The notes beneath the pieces are model-generated. The model was given only the letters and a program-made list of their open reading frames with translations. It did no database searches and was not told the DNA's origin. The translations under genes were made by a program, and so were the position numbers. From contig NZ_CP009528.1 in NCBI RefSeq assembly GCF_000970025.1, positions 2,405,168 to 2,469,167 on the forward strand: DNA of 64,000 bases, given 5' to 3'. Below, piece by piece: positions 27,271-36,464 of this stretch. Position 1 is the first letter of the stretch. Each line of letters opens with the position of its first letter. The stretch is from Methanosarcina barkeri MS. Its GTDB lineage: Archaea; Halobacteriota; Methanosarcinia; Methanosarcinales; Methanosarcinaceae.

Positions 27271-27409
27271 AAAGTTTTATCAAGCTTTAAACTTCCATCA
27301 CGTTTTTTATTTAATTTTTTGAAAATAAGTATGTTTATAAGATAATTTCTCCTGTAATTTTTTACTACGTGTACTCCCGAATAAAACTAAAAAAAAACAG
27401 GAGGATTAT

Positions 27410-27838
27410 ATGAAAAATAATAGTAAGTCTATACTGAAAATAACAATATCTGTTTTTACCGTATTAATGGTACTAGCTTTATTGTCTCAAGGAGTCTGTG
27501 CAAAATGTATTGTAACCAAGACTCCTCTAGGTGCAGGAACTCCTCCGGCAACGCAACGTCTAACCGGCGGACATAATCGTATTGATTATACGGCGGTAGC
27601 CGCTTCGCGTACTGATCCAAGAATAGTACGATTTAAGGATTTATCAAAAGGTAAAGAGACATACATCAGATGGGACTTTGGAGATGGAACCCATAAACAA
27701 GGAACAAAAATTACTTCATCACTAAAATATCCGGTTCACAAGTATTCAAGAACTGGTTTTTATATTAGTTGTCTGACTATAAAATGCAAGGGGTATAATG
27801 GAAAACTGTGGGTTCATAAAAATATTGTTATTAGATAA
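27410..27838 (+). CDS. Small secreted PKD-domain protein
   Basis: 142 residues. Signal peptide of about 30 residues ends near QGVCA. The rest is one PKD-type beta-sandwich with the signature RWDFGDGT and, later, HKYSRTGFYISCLTIKC. PKD domains mediate protein-protein or surface contacts in methanosarcinal surface layers. GGAGGATT lies 7-8 bases before the ATG. It stands alone between two long spacers; the protein is short compared with multi-domain PKD proteins of this genus but looks complete. Confidence 0.85.
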   Translation: MKNNSKSILKITISVFTVLMVLALLSQGVCAKCIVTKTPLGAGTPPATQRLTGGHNRIDYTAVAASRTDPRIVRFKDLSKGKETYIRWDFGDGTHKQGTKITSSLKYPVHKYSRTGFYISCLTIKCKGYNGKLWVHKNIVIR

Positions 27839-27898
27839 ACTTGGAAAAGTTAACATTTACTTACCTTTTCCAGCTTTTATAAGCAGTGTTTTTATATT

Positions 27899-28041
27899 GA
27901 GCTTATGCCAAAACTCAAAATTAATTATCTGAATCCTGTATTCTGAATTATCAGTAAAGTTTCAGATCATGAAAAATAAATCACAAAAACAACTTTAAAA
28001 ATTTATTAATGTAAAGATAAAACTGGTTTTGGGATGAGCTC
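27899..28041. repeat. TIR element family E, full copy 1
   Basis: Begins GAGCTTATGCCAAAACTCAA and ends GGTTTTGGGATGAGCTC; the ends are imperfect inverted repeats of about 24 bp. The internal part (ATCTGAATCC, CAGATCATGAAAA, AATTTATTAA) matches 56027-56155. No coding content. Confidence 0.7.
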
Positions 28042-28586
28042 AGTAATAAAATTTTTTGCTATATTTTTGCTTAAAATCACAATCAGCCACTGCTATATTA
28101 TTTTTATTACCTGCTTTCTTACTGTTTTTGCATTTACTCTCTTTGTCGAAATAAGTAGGGTATTCATATTGTCTATGTAATAATTGCCCCCTATAAATAT
28201 CCTCAAAAAATACGTAATTTTTAGTCTCTAACTTTGCACACCAATTTTTTTAGAAATCTACCACCCAAAGACTACATAGGACCTGAAATGCTTCCTAAAA
28301 TATGTTTCACGACGTATATTATTTTATTAATATAGTATTTGTATATATATTTATTGTGTTTTTATTATATTATATTAAAAAATATTAGTTTACAAACCCA
28401 CCTATTTTCAGGCTGATTATTCCAAGCAAATGATCACAAATCACATGATGACCCTGCCTCAAACCAATTTTGCCCTCAAGCCAGTAAGTTTTCAGAACTA
28501 CTTTTCATGATCAAAAACTCAATTTATAATTTGGAATACAAATTTTAGAGAAGAAATTTGAGTTCTTAGATCAGCTCATAATCTGA
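28042..28586. other. Intergenic region without recognisable gene
   Basis: Very AT-rich (for example 28320-28390). No credible frame or RNA seen. Confidence 0.4.
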
Positions 28587-28742
28587 AGCTCGATTAAATA
28601 TTCAGAATACGACTTCATAGACGCAGTTTTGATTTTAGGGATTAACTCTATATTTGATTCAAATAGCAATACGGAAGAAGAGAAGCTTTACGAGAAACCG
28701 ATTACAAAGTTTAAGTCTTTGATTGAAAAATTGAAGGCATAA
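28587..28742 (+). pseudogene. C-terminal fragment of an unidentified gene
   Basis: An open stretch of 51 codons ending in TAA at 28740-28742 reads as normal protein (DFIDAVLILGINSIFDSNSN, then EEEKLYEKPITKFKSLIEKL) but begins after a stop with no start codon. Probably the stump of a deleted gene. Family not recognised. Confidence 0.4.
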
Positions 28743-28750
28743 AAGCATTA

Positions 28751-28905
28751 TTTAAAAAACTTAAAAATTATTTAAAAAACTTAAAAATTATTTAAAAAAT
28801 TTAAAAATTAGTTAAAAAACTTAAAAATTAGTTAAAAAACTTAAAGATTAGTTAAAAAACTTAAAAATTAGTTAAAAAACTTAAAAATTATTTAAATAAT
28901 TTATT
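28751..28905. repeat. Tandem repeat, 20 bp x about 8
   Basis: Unit TTAAAAATTAGTTAAAAAAC (variants with ATT for AGT). It directly abuts the 3' end of the acyltransferase gene, and its last unit overlaps that stop codon. Confidence 0.85.
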
Positions 28906-30132
28906 GTATATTCCGAAAATCGTGCTTGAGATCTGTTTTTGTTTTGTGTTCCTCGAGATGCTGGATATGAAAGGATCAACCACCCTGTTATAAAAGGCCT
29001 TTGAGAGTTCTATGCCCGTCATGTCGACGTACTTGTAAAACAAATAGCTCAAGGGTATTATTAATAATACAGACAAAAAACACGAAATAAAAACAGCTAT
29101 CCAGTATGGCAATATCTGGTGCAGTGCGAGGAACAGTGCGCAGGTAAAACTGCTTATTATCAGGAAATGTATCAGGTACAGCGAATAGGATATTTTTCCG
29201 AGAAACACTGGCACTGGAGAGGAAAATACTTTTTGCATCCATTGGCTGTTCAATAAGACATACAGAATCATGCCGGCGCCCAGGATATGATATGTCAACT
29301 TTGGGATCTCAAAGAGACCGTTATTGAGAAAAGCGTATAATGAATCGTTTGTTACAGTGCCTATAGGATACGACCCGAGAAATAATCCTGAAAACAGTAT
29401 AACAGATAATATTATTTTGTTATCGGTTTTAAATATATCGGTTTTAAATATCGAGGTTTTACTGTTGAACATGTCAGCAAATCCCATACCTATAATAAAG
29501 GCAAAATAGTAAGAATTGAAGAAAAGCACTGATGCAGCAAGGTAGAATGTCCAACGGTTCCGTTTCACTCCGAACAGTAAGGCCATTGCGAAAACAAGCA
29601 TAGACCCATAAAATTCTGTTGTCATTGTCCATAAAACCGGATTATATGTATCGTCTCCTGTAAAAAATGATCCCCACAACGCTTGCTTAACCGCATCGAC
29701 AATGTCTGGAGTAAAAGTCCAGTAGTTGTCGTAATTATTATTTCCAGAAACCATTACGGTTTCAATATAGTAATGGAATACCCCAGTTGATGCCAGTAAA
29801 AACGATAATATTGTTACTACCAACACCGGAACAAACAACCGGATATATCGGCGCATTGCGCCGCTTATAATTATTTTTTTGTCCCTGTTTTTAAAGTATT
29901 TTTGGGTTAATACATAGCCACTGAGAACAAAGAAAATGCAGACCGAAAAATTCCCGGCACCAATTAATCCCAGGGGTGTACTCGAGAAAATCTGTTCAAT
30001 ATTTCCCATATGTGAAGGCATACGATCACTATAAATCATCGCCGGGACTAATATAATGAAGAAATGCATTATCATCACATTAATCGCAGCTACGCCACGC
30101 AGCCCATCAAGATAGTATATCTTCTCGGTCAT
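28888..30132 (-). CDS. Acyltransferase-3 family integral membrane protein (O-acyltransferase)
   Basis: 414 residues with about ten hydrophobic segments. The N-terminus YYLDGLRGVAAINVMIMHFF holds the family's Arg and catalytic-region His. FVLSGYVLT and the long alternation of helices complete the acyltransferase-3 picture. Members acetylate sugars or lipids of the cell surface using a cytoplasmic acyl donor. The first loop after helix 2 has a basic KNRDKK. Monocistronic, no glycosyltransferase neighbours, so the acceptor is unknown. Intact. Confidence 0.93.
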   Translation of the reverse strand: MTEKIYYLDGLRGVAAINVMIMHFFIILVPAMIYSDRMPSHMGNIEQIFSSTPLGLIGAGNFSVCIFFVLSGYVLTQKYFKNRDKKIIISGAMRRYIRLFVPVLVVTILSFLLASTGVFHYYIETVMVSGNNNYDNYWTFTPDIVDAVKQALWGSFFTGDDTYNPVLWTMTTEFYGSMLVFAMALLFGVKRNRWTFYLAASVLFFNSYYFAFIIGMGFADMFNSKTSIFKTDIFKTDNKIILSVILFSGLFLGSYPIGTVTNDSLYAFLNNGLFEIPKLTYHILGAGMILYVLLNSQWMQKVFSSPVPVFLGKISYSLYLIHFLIISSFTCALFLALHQILPYWIAVFISCFLSVLLIIPLSYLFYKYVDMTGIELSKAFYNRVVDPFISSISRNTKQKQISSTIFGIYNKLFK

Positions 30133-30222
30133 ACTTATTGCTCAAAGAGAATTTTACTTAAACAGAATCTAAAAATTTCCATAACAAAATCGCATTTAAT
30201 GGCCGGATTTAATAAATGAGGT

Positions 30223-30414
30223 TCAACTCCAGCTTAATTGCGTAACACCTGTAATTATTTTTTGGTAGATCTTTCCTGAATAACGAGAGCTGCAGATAAA
30301 ATAAGTCTTTCCATTTGTTCCAGTTCCTGTCCTAATGAGTTTAGCTTTCGAGTCTGAGGGAATGTAAAGTAAGTATTGATGTTTAGCACTGAATTCCAGA
30401 TCAAGGCTTATGAA
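30223..30414 (-). pseudogene. C-terminal gene fragment (two overlapping protein-like frames)
   Basis: A minus-strand frame without start codon ends in TGA at 30223 and reads FSAKHQYLLYIPSDSKAKL, then GTNGKTYFICSSRYSGKIYQ, and ITGVTQLSWS. A second frame over the same DNA also looks protein-like (LNSLGQELEQMERLILSAAL). One of them is likely to be the tail of a vanished gene; I cannot decide which or name a family. Confidence 0.3.
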
Positions 30415-30687
30415 TTAGAAAAATCCCCTTTTTTGCTTATGTTTTCTAACGTAAAAAGAGTCTAGAATATACAGAGCAAAGAGGATAGTCGTGGAAATCA
30501 GTTTTATAGGAATCAGTTTTATAGAAAATGTTTTTCCATTGAATTTAATATTCCGAAAATTGAATGAAAATAAAATGAAAATTTAGAAGATATAATAAAA
30601 AAATATAGAAGTTAAATGAAAAATTCCGAAAAGGGATTCCCTTGAATCCAAACAATCTTTGTCTATTTTTTCTAAATACCATAAACT

Positions 30688-30984
30688 TCAATCTTTCAGG
30701 ATGGTACTTCCGTCATCACAGTTAGCTATGAACACCCCATTGTCCAGGATGCCTCCGGGAACATTAATTATTCTGTCCTCTATCCAGATTCTGTAATTCT
30801 CAGAAATTAAACATCCAATATCTTTTTGAAATATTGACGAGTGTTTGAAGTAGTTCAATTTTACAGTATCAGAGGTTTCCTCATATAGTCCACATTCTTT
30901 AAACTTTTTATTCATATAGACGTCAAATGTGCCGTCATCGTGGAGAATAAAATGGGTTGTCTTGTTGGTGTATTTTCTGGGCAT
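30688..30984 (-). CDS. Hypothetical protein, 98 residues
   Basis: Starts with MPRKYTNKTTHFILHDDGTF; the ATG at 30984 follows GTGATC at ribosome-site distance (a GTG at 30993 in the same frame is an alternative). The protein is soluble, mostly beta-strand in appearance (FDVYMNKKFKECGLYEE, YRIWIEDRIINVPGG), with no signal peptide or known motif. Alone in a long spacer. I do not recognise a family; codon use looks normal for the region. Confidence 0.5.
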   Translation of the reverse strand: MPRKYTNKTTHFILHDDGTFDVYMNKKFKECGLYEETSDTVKLNYFKHSSIFQKDIGCLISENYRIWIEDRIINVPGGILDNGVFIANCDDGSTILKD

Positions 30985-31385
30985 AGGGATCACACTGTTA
31001 ATACATTAAGTTATATGAATTCGTTTTTCAACTTCATAAACTGAGTGTTGCTTTGATATGTTTCTATTTCATGTATATAATATTTTTGTTTTTATTAATA
31101 TCTTTTTAACAGCACCTTTTTACATCCACAAACTTCCGTAATCGGTAAATGAAAGTTATGGCAATATAGTTTTTCCCGAAACTGTTGCCATCTGGATAAG
31201 AGCTTTTGGGCGGTTGCCCTTAAAAGATTTCTCAAGATTTGAAATCGCAGTTATCTGCCAATCACGCAAACCATTTTTCTTCAATTTGGGAAGATCCAGT
31301 AGCTTTTCCTGCAAAGGCCTGTTTTAAGTAAGATACCCCTCAAAAGTTTCAGGCCTGTAGAAAGAAAAATTTCCATTTTCCTCAA
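30985..31385. other. Intergenic region without recognisable gene
   Basis: AT-rich spacer. A plus-strand stretch near 31186-31326 reads open (IWIRAFGRLPLKDFSRFEIA) but has no start and is not called. Confidence 0.35.
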
Positions 31386-31446
31386 AAAGGAAAAACAGGA
31401 GTTTTTCAGAACTGATAAGGAAAAACAGGAGTTTTTCAGAACTGAT
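31386..31446. repeat. Direct tandem duplication, 30 bp x 2
   Basis: AAGGAAAAACAGGAGTTTTT followed by CAGAACTGAT occurs twice in succession just after the 3' end of the surface-protein gene. The unit includes a fold-back AAAAAC-AGGA-GTTTTT that could act as part of a terminator. Confidence 0.75.
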
Positions 31447-31481
31447 TAATAACTCACGTGCACTCTATAAATTATTGTTAT

Positions 31482-32573
31482 TTAATTTCTTCTTAAAAGA
31501 AATACCATTGCCAATATCATTACGAGGCTTGCCGCTCCAAATCCAGGTATATCAGGAACAGAAATGGTAACGGACTTATCTTTAGATGCGGATGGTTCAG
31601 GGTTGGATGGTTCAGGGTTTGAATCATCTACATGAATAGGGAGATCAAGCATTTTATCTTCTCCATCATTTTTATTATTTCCAAAATAATAAATTACCCT
31701 GCCTGTAACATCAAAATCCCCAACCTGGTTGGCTGCAATCCTCACTTCAATATCCCTTCCCTTGCCGGGTTCAATGTCATAAGTAGTTGTGTACTGTCCC
31801 GCACCGGACTCAACAAACTCTGAAGAAGAGACACTCATCCCAGACGGAGGAATAATAATCGCCTGGACATGCATGGTAGGCTTTGTGATAAAATTCACAG
31901 CCGAAAGCTTGAACAGGATGTCTTCTCCCTTAAGAACTGACGTTTTTTCGCCATGAAGGTCCACACTTGCAGAAGATTTTTCCGGCTGGTCGACTGAGGT
32001 TTCTTCAGGTTCTTCTTGTGTGTTTTCAGGTTCTTTACTATAATAATTGTTTATAGTAGTTTTTTGCGTGTTAGTTTGTGAATTATCATAATTATTTACA
32101 ATAGTTGTATCATAATTGTTTAACGCATCAGTTTGTATGTTTTCAGGTTCTTTTGTCGGATCGTTTGCCTCTTCGTCCTCAGTTCCTTTTACATCCTCTT
32201 TGCTTTCTTCAGAAACAGCTTCTCCTACATAATGATTTACCAGTTTGGCTTCAACTCTACACATGGAGATTTCTTCCCCTAACTCATTGAAGTATATGCT
32301 ACCATATCCTTTTGATGAGTCTGGATTTACATAATACAAACTGAGCATCTGATTACCATTTTTATCTTCCCATGTATCACAGTTCCATGTCGGCTGTTTA
32401 TCTTTCACGGTATCAAATACTGTAATAATATAGTTATCAGATACTGGGATACCAGCAATGAAATCAGTTATTTCTTCTTTTGTTGGGAGATCTTTGTTTT
32501 CAGTTGCTGCTACACACGATATCAGCAGAGCGAAGATTAAGAAGACACCTGTTATTTTTAGTGGCAGTTTCAT
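31482..32573 (-). CDS. Secreted surface protein with PGF-CTERM-like sorting tail
   Basis: 363 residues. Signal peptide (LKITGVFLIFALLISCVAA), then an ~100-residue domain with YNPDSS-like beta segments, a long Glu/Thr/Asn-rich linker (about 125-205) containing two short repeats of TTINNYYSKEPEN type, then a beta-sandwich domain (about 210-320). The extreme C-terminus is VPDIPGFGAASLVMILAMVF followed by LLRRN, i.e. a PGF motif, hydrophobic helix and basic end, as recognised by archaeosortase A for lipid anchoring. AGGAGTT precedes the ATG. Role in the S-layer or as envelope protein is inferred. Confidence 0.85.
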   Translation of the reverse strand: MKLPLKITGVFLIFALLISCVAATENKDLPTKEEITDFIAGIPVSDNYIITVFDTVKDKQPTWNCDTWEDKNGNQMLSLYYVNPDSSKGYGSIYFNELGEEISMCRVEAKLVNHYVGEAVSEESKEDVKGTEDEEANDPTKEPENIQTDALNNYDTTIVNNYDNSQTNTQKTTINNYYSKEPENTQEEPEETSVDQPEKSSASVDLHGEKTSVLKGEDILFKLSAVNFITKPTMHVQAIIIPPSGMSVSSSEFVESGAGQYTTTYDIEPGKGRDIEVRIAANQVGDFDVTGRVIYYFGNNKNDGEDKMLDLPIHVDDSNPEPSNPEPSASKDKSVTISVPDIPGFGAASLVMILAMVFLLRRN

Positions 32574-32921
32574 TTTAACTCCTGTTCAATCTATCGTAAA
32601 TAATTTGTATAATCTGAATGATGACATCATAATGAAGTACAAAAACATACACATACCAGCTATGAAGTAAAATGGTCCATTTGTTAGGTTTTATTACAAA
32701 AATAATATTTCCTCAGTTTGATACTATAATTCATACCTTTGTGTCTCATTTTCCCATGGTAAAATTGATTAACTCTCCTGATTGTGAAAAGTTTCACTGA
32801 TTTTGTAATAAAGCCAGTGTCTTGAAAATTTAATTGTTGGTCACATGTTATCCCTGAATCATTTTCTGTTGATAAAAAGTTATCAAAGATTATGCTCAAT
32901 AATTAAATTGCTATGACACTA
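32574..32921. other. Intergenic region with weak protein-like remnants
   Basis: A TTG-started minus-strand frame (32684-32899, 71 codons) contains phrases such as VKLFTIRRVNQFYHGKMRH that look like decayed coding sequence, but nothing supports an active gene. Confidence 0.3.
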
Positions 32922-33112
32922 GATTTTTTGCAACGGAACCGAATTAGATATCTATGCATATGTCGCGGAAGAAAAAATTTGTGCAGTGGCTACTGATGCA
33001 GTGGATGAAAAGACAATAAATAACAAAAGAAAGGCGGTTGAAGCTAAAACTACCAGGCGTGATTTTTTTGTTGTCATTATATTCTCGTCCTTTACAGTAT
33101 TTTCAAAAAAAT
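32922..33112 (+). pseudogene. Gene fragment without start codon
   Basis: Open for 63 codons, reading NGTELDIYAYVAEEKICAV, then DAVDEKTINNKRKAVEAKTT, then a hydrophobic end and TAG. It has no usable start and follows a stop immediately. It looks like the tail of a lost gene. Not recognised. Confidence 0.35.
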
Positions 33113-33590
33113 AGACTGAATAAATTAGTTGTATAAAGAATCTATAAAGCTTTCCATTTTATTCTGCTCCGCATAAAAATGCTTAAATTTAAATAGAGAA
33201 AGTAATTCAATTTACTTTATTTATGACTGTTGTTAAGTAAAGAATCGTGACAAATTGCGCCAATCCCCTTAATATTTTTCAAATACTTTAATAGATCATG
33301 AGCTAGAACAAGATCTCTATTTCATGTAAAGAGGCTATAATTTAAAGCCAGTTTCTAATGCAAAATAGATATCTCAGGCACGAAAATTCCTTAACCGATG
33401 ACCAATGGAGATTATTTCTAAAAATCAAGGAATAAACTGCTAAATATGAGATTATTTCTAAAAATCAAGGAACCGAAGGCTAAATATTGGAGTAGTTACA
33501 AATTCTATTTTAATGAGCCCTATGGCAAACCTGTCTGTTTGAATATCTTCATAAACTATGAAATACAATAGTAACTAGGGGTGAATAATT
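33113..33590. other. Intergenic region with short direct repeat
   Basis: At 33412-33490 the string GATTATTTCTAAAAATCAAG followed by GAA and later GCTAAATAT occurs twice in tandem (period about 40). Otherwise AT-rich and featureless. Confidence 0.45.
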
Positions 33591-33815
33591 GTGAATAAGT
33601 TAATGAAAATAGTGGGTTGTATCTTAGCAATAATAGGATTCGCCTGTGTTTTAAAATACATCATGCATTGCAAAGAACGTTATTCTTTGTGTGACTGGCA
33701 TAAAACAAAAGAAGAAGAAAAAACAGCCGGTTCAACTGTATCGCATAAAATAAAAGTAGAAGATGAAGAAAAAAGACATGGTACAAGGTATGGCTCTAAT
33801 CCCATCCGTTATTAA
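33591..33815 (+). CDS. Small membrane protein, 74 residues
   Basis: GTG start at 33591 with AGGGGTGA six bases upstream. One hydrophobic helix (IVGCILAIIGFACVLKYI, about residues 7-25) followed by a Cys/His-containing loop (HCKERYSLCDWH) and a charged, probably disordered C-terminal half (TKEEEKTAG, VEDEEKRHGTR). No family recognised. The strong ribosome site and clean topology argue that it is real. Confidence 0.6.
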   Translation: MNKLMKIVGCILAIIGFACVLKYIMHCKERYSLCDWHKTKEEEKTAGSTVSHKIKVEDEEKRHGTRYGSNPIRY

Positions 33816-33902
33816 GTGCCATAAGACGTCTTTATTTTTTATCAGGGGATTAAGCACCCTGATTTCTGGCGTTTCTCCTAAAAAGTAAACGAGCAACGTT
33901 TT

Positions 33903-34217
33903 ATACCATTTTTTCTTTGTTTAATGTATCTATTTTCATGTATTTCTCATCCATTTCCTGTTTACACTTATCTTTGATTGTTTTGACCTCTGTGTAAATA
34001 AGCATGCTTTCTTTTCTAATTCCCTTGGTAGACTCTATATGCATTACAGCTGCATCTACATCTACACCTTATTCAATAATGTTTCTACTTTACGCCACTC
34101 TGTATACTTAATATCCAGCTCTTCACCAAGTTTATCTTCAAGTTCAAAGATTTCATTTCAGAGTTTCATAATTTGGCTGTCTATCTCTTCTTTTGCAGAC
34201 GCTATTTTCTCCCCCAT
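33903..34217 (-). pseudogene. Broken gene for a small coiled-coil protein
   Basis: From ATG at 34217 the frame reads MGEKIASAKEEIDSQIMKL, hits TGA (complement near 34158), continues NEIFELEDKLGEELDIKYTE, then a one-base shift near 34070, then DVDAAVMHIESTKGIRKESM and TEVKTIKDKCKQEMDEKYMK to TAA at 33903. Joined across the lesions it gives about 104 residues of heptad-rich helix. One nonsense codon plus one frameshift make it a pseudogene. Original function unknown. Confidence 0.7.
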
Positions 34218-34719
34218 ATATTGATCTTACTTTCCTCAGATGTCTTCAAAAATAACATTTTACCTATTATTGTTTTTGGATAATTATATTAAATTTGCAG
34301 TTATTACCTCAACTGAAACTTCAGGAAATGGTTGCCGGAAGTTTTCAATGAAGGCAAAAGGCCTAAAACGGTGGGATATTTCAAAAATATACGAATAAAT
34401 TTTAAAAAATTTGTCAAAAGTAAAAGTACTTCAAAAAGTGATAAATGAAAGTAGAAAATACATTTATAAGTACGGACTATCCTAAAAAAGAATAATAAGA
34501 TTTGAAATTCTCTTAAGAAAGGACTGTAATAATAAAATACTGAGTCCTCAAAGTCAATAAAGGTTAAATTAAGATTAAACAAAAAAGAACAGAGGTTAAT
34601 AAGGGTCAACAAAATCTAAATGGTTAAGCTTCAAATTGAATATTAGCTTAAAATTACGTAGATTTTGACTTGATCTGTTGATTTCCTAAATTTCACAATC
34701 GCAAGATGTGAGGAATAAG
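34218..34719. other. Intergenic region without recognisable gene
   Basis: AT-rich spacer upstream of the lipoprotein gene. The only long frame (34304-34612, minus) is hydrophobic low-complexity translation of AT-rich DNA and is not called. Confidence 0.4.
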
Positions 34720-35292
34720 ATGAAAACAAAAATAATTGTGCTGCTTCTTATATTCGGCGCCGTTTTATTTTCAGGATGCACAGGGAATGAACAACCCTCA
34801 ACAGAGAAAAATGCAACCCCTGAAGAAACCGCAACTCCTGTGGAAAATACAACTATTGTAGATACACCGGAAGAAAATGCAACTGCCATAGAAACCGAAA
34901 CCTCGGAAGAAAATGTAACTCAGGAAAATGTAACTCAGGAAAATATAACTCAGGAAAATATAACTCAGGAAAATGTAACTTTGGGAAATAATGGAAGACT
35001 CAATATCTCAACTTCTGAAATTAAGGACACCCCATATCTGTTAAGACTGATCAATAACAGAATAAGTTCTTCAAGTCTTGAAATAAAGAAAGGAGAATCA
35101 GTTTCTTGGGTAAACATGGAAGACAGCCCAAAAAGAATTCTTACTCTCGCGAGTGAAGAAAAGCTCTTTGATGATACAAGACTTGCGTACAAACGTGCTT
35201 TTACATATACCTTCAACGAGACCGGAGACTACCGCTTCAGTGTTATCGGCCAGCCCAGAATGAATGTTACCGTTAGTGTGGCTGAACCCTGA
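34720..35292 (+). CDS. Lipoprotein with Thr/Glu-rich linker and cupredoxin-like domain
   Basis: 190 residues from ATG at 34720, chosen because GAGG stands 7 bases upstream (the frame continues to a GTG at 34708). Signal peptide with lipobox LFSGC, Cys20. A linker rich in Thr, Glu and Asn (about 25-90) contains five VTQEN/ITQEN pentamers. A C-terminal ~90-residue beta domain (SSSLEIKKGESVSWVNMEDS ... YTFNETGDYRFSVIGQPRMN) has the shape of a cupredoxin. The copper ligands (His, Cys, His, Met set) are not present, so it is probably not a blue copper protein. Paralogous to the gene at 35784. Confidence 0.8.
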   Translation: MKTKIIVLLLIFGAVLFSGCTGNEQPSTEKNATPEETATPVENTTIVDTPEENATAIETETSEENVTQENVTQENITQENITQENVTLGNNGRLNISTSEIKDTPYLLRLINNRISSSSLEIKKGESVSWVNMEDSPKRILTLASEEKLFDDTRLAYKRAFTYTFNETGDYRFSVIGQPRMNVTVSVAEP

Positions 35293-35550
35293 TAAATAGT
35301 TCCTAAAAAATGAAGAGTCAAAAGTTCAGGGAAAATCGGGCTTGATAAATGTTCTAACTATTTGCAGGAAAGGCCGATAAAATTTCGGCCGATAAAATTT
35401 CCTGGCAATCTATTTTTCAAATTTTTTAAATCAGGACATTTCTGGACAAATATACATCTTAATTTGCTTCTCCTTAAGTGTGCATGTTCTTTTTTAAAGC
35501 TTTCTGAGACCTTTAGAGATACGTTCCTAAATAATATACAAAGTAACATT
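35293..35550. other. Spacer between the two lipoprotein paralogs
   Basis: Contains a short direct duplication CCGATAAAATTTCGG / CCGATAAAATTTCCTGG at 35372-35404. No gene. Confidence 0.4.
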
Positions 35551-35630
35551 AAAATAAGTTCCTTATTGCTAAAATAAGTTCCTTATTGCTAAAATAAGTT
35601 CCTTATTACTAAAATAAGTTCCTTATTATA
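35551..35630. repeat. Tandem repeat, 20 bp x 4, each unit a small hairpin
   Basis: Unit AAAATAAGTTCCTTATTGCT, four copies, the third and fourth slightly changed. AATAAG-TTC-CTTATT is a perfect 6-bp fold-back within each unit. Confidence 0.9.
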
Positions 35631-35783
35631 TGATCTAGATTAGTGCTTATCATCCAAAATTCACACCTTCACTTCAAAAATAACTCAGGTTTAAAGGACT
35701 GTTCTAAGAAAGCATTATTATTTATAAATGGCTTATATTAAATTGGGAATACAAAAGGTAGATTAGCAATAAGGGGAAGGGGA

Positions 35784-36440
35784 TTGAAAACAAAACAAAT
35801 AATTTTACTCCTGATGGCCCTATCAGTAATAATATCAGGCTGCCTGAGCTCGGAAAACGAAAAGGATAATGGGAAAAAAGACCGAGAGGCAAGCGGCAGT
35901 TCAGGAGGTTCACAAAGACAAAGAGAAGTGAGAACGCCTGTAGGAATGCAGGAAGAAACGTGGACGCCGGAAAAGACGGAAACTGAAGGGGAAATGTGGA
36001 CACCGGAAGAAACGGGAACACAGGAAGAAATGGGAACTCAGAAAGAAATGGTAACACAGGTAGATTTAGACACTCCAGAAGAAGCGGAAATTTCTGGAAT
36101 GACTAATGAGCCTGAGATGGAGCAAACAGAAATCTGGACCGGGGAAAAGGGGCAAGCTGGAGCAAACCAGCCTGGTGAAACCGTACCGAAGTCACACCTT
36201 GTAAGGCTTAAGAATTATCTTATGATCCCTTCAAGCCTGAAAATTAATCTCGGAGATACAGTTGTTTGGAGGAACTACCAGGAATCCAGTGTTCTTACCA
36301 TGACCAGCAAGAAGCACCTTTTCGAGGACCAAAGGCTTGCATATGGAAATACTCTGGAGTACACGTTCAATGAGTCAGGAAGCTACAATTTCAGTGTAAA
36401 AGGATATCCGAAAATGCAGACGACCATCACTGTAAAATAA
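35784..36440 (+). CDS. Lipoprotein with Glu/Thr-rich linker and cupredoxin-like domain (paralog)
   Basis: 218 residues. The start is TTG at 35784 with AGGGGAAGGGGA just before it. The N-terminus MKTKQIILLLMALSVIISGC is a lipoprotein signal with Cys20, the same spacing as the paralog at 34720. The long linker (25-130) is built of repeated TPEET/TQEEM phrases. The C-terminal domain (LKINLGDTVVWRNYQESSVL ... YTFNESGSYNFSVKGYPKM) is about half identical to the neighbouring lipoprotein's. A His in SKKHLFED is present, but the full type-1 copper set is missing. Extracytoplasmic, lipid-anchored; function unknown. Product of a local gene duplication. Confidence 0.8.
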   Translation: MKTKQIILLLMALSVIISGCLSSENEKDNGKKDREASGSSGGSQRQREVRTPVGMQEETWTPEKTETEGEMWTPEETGTQEEMGTQKEMVTQVDLDTPEEAEISGMTNEPEMEQTEIWTGEKGQAGANQPGETVPKSHLVRLKNYLMIPSSLKINLGDTVVWRNYQESSVLTMTSKKHLFEDQRLAYGNTLEYTFNESGSYNFSVKGYPKMQTTITVK

Positions 36441-36464
36441 GATCCCAAAGTATAGCAGTTCCAA

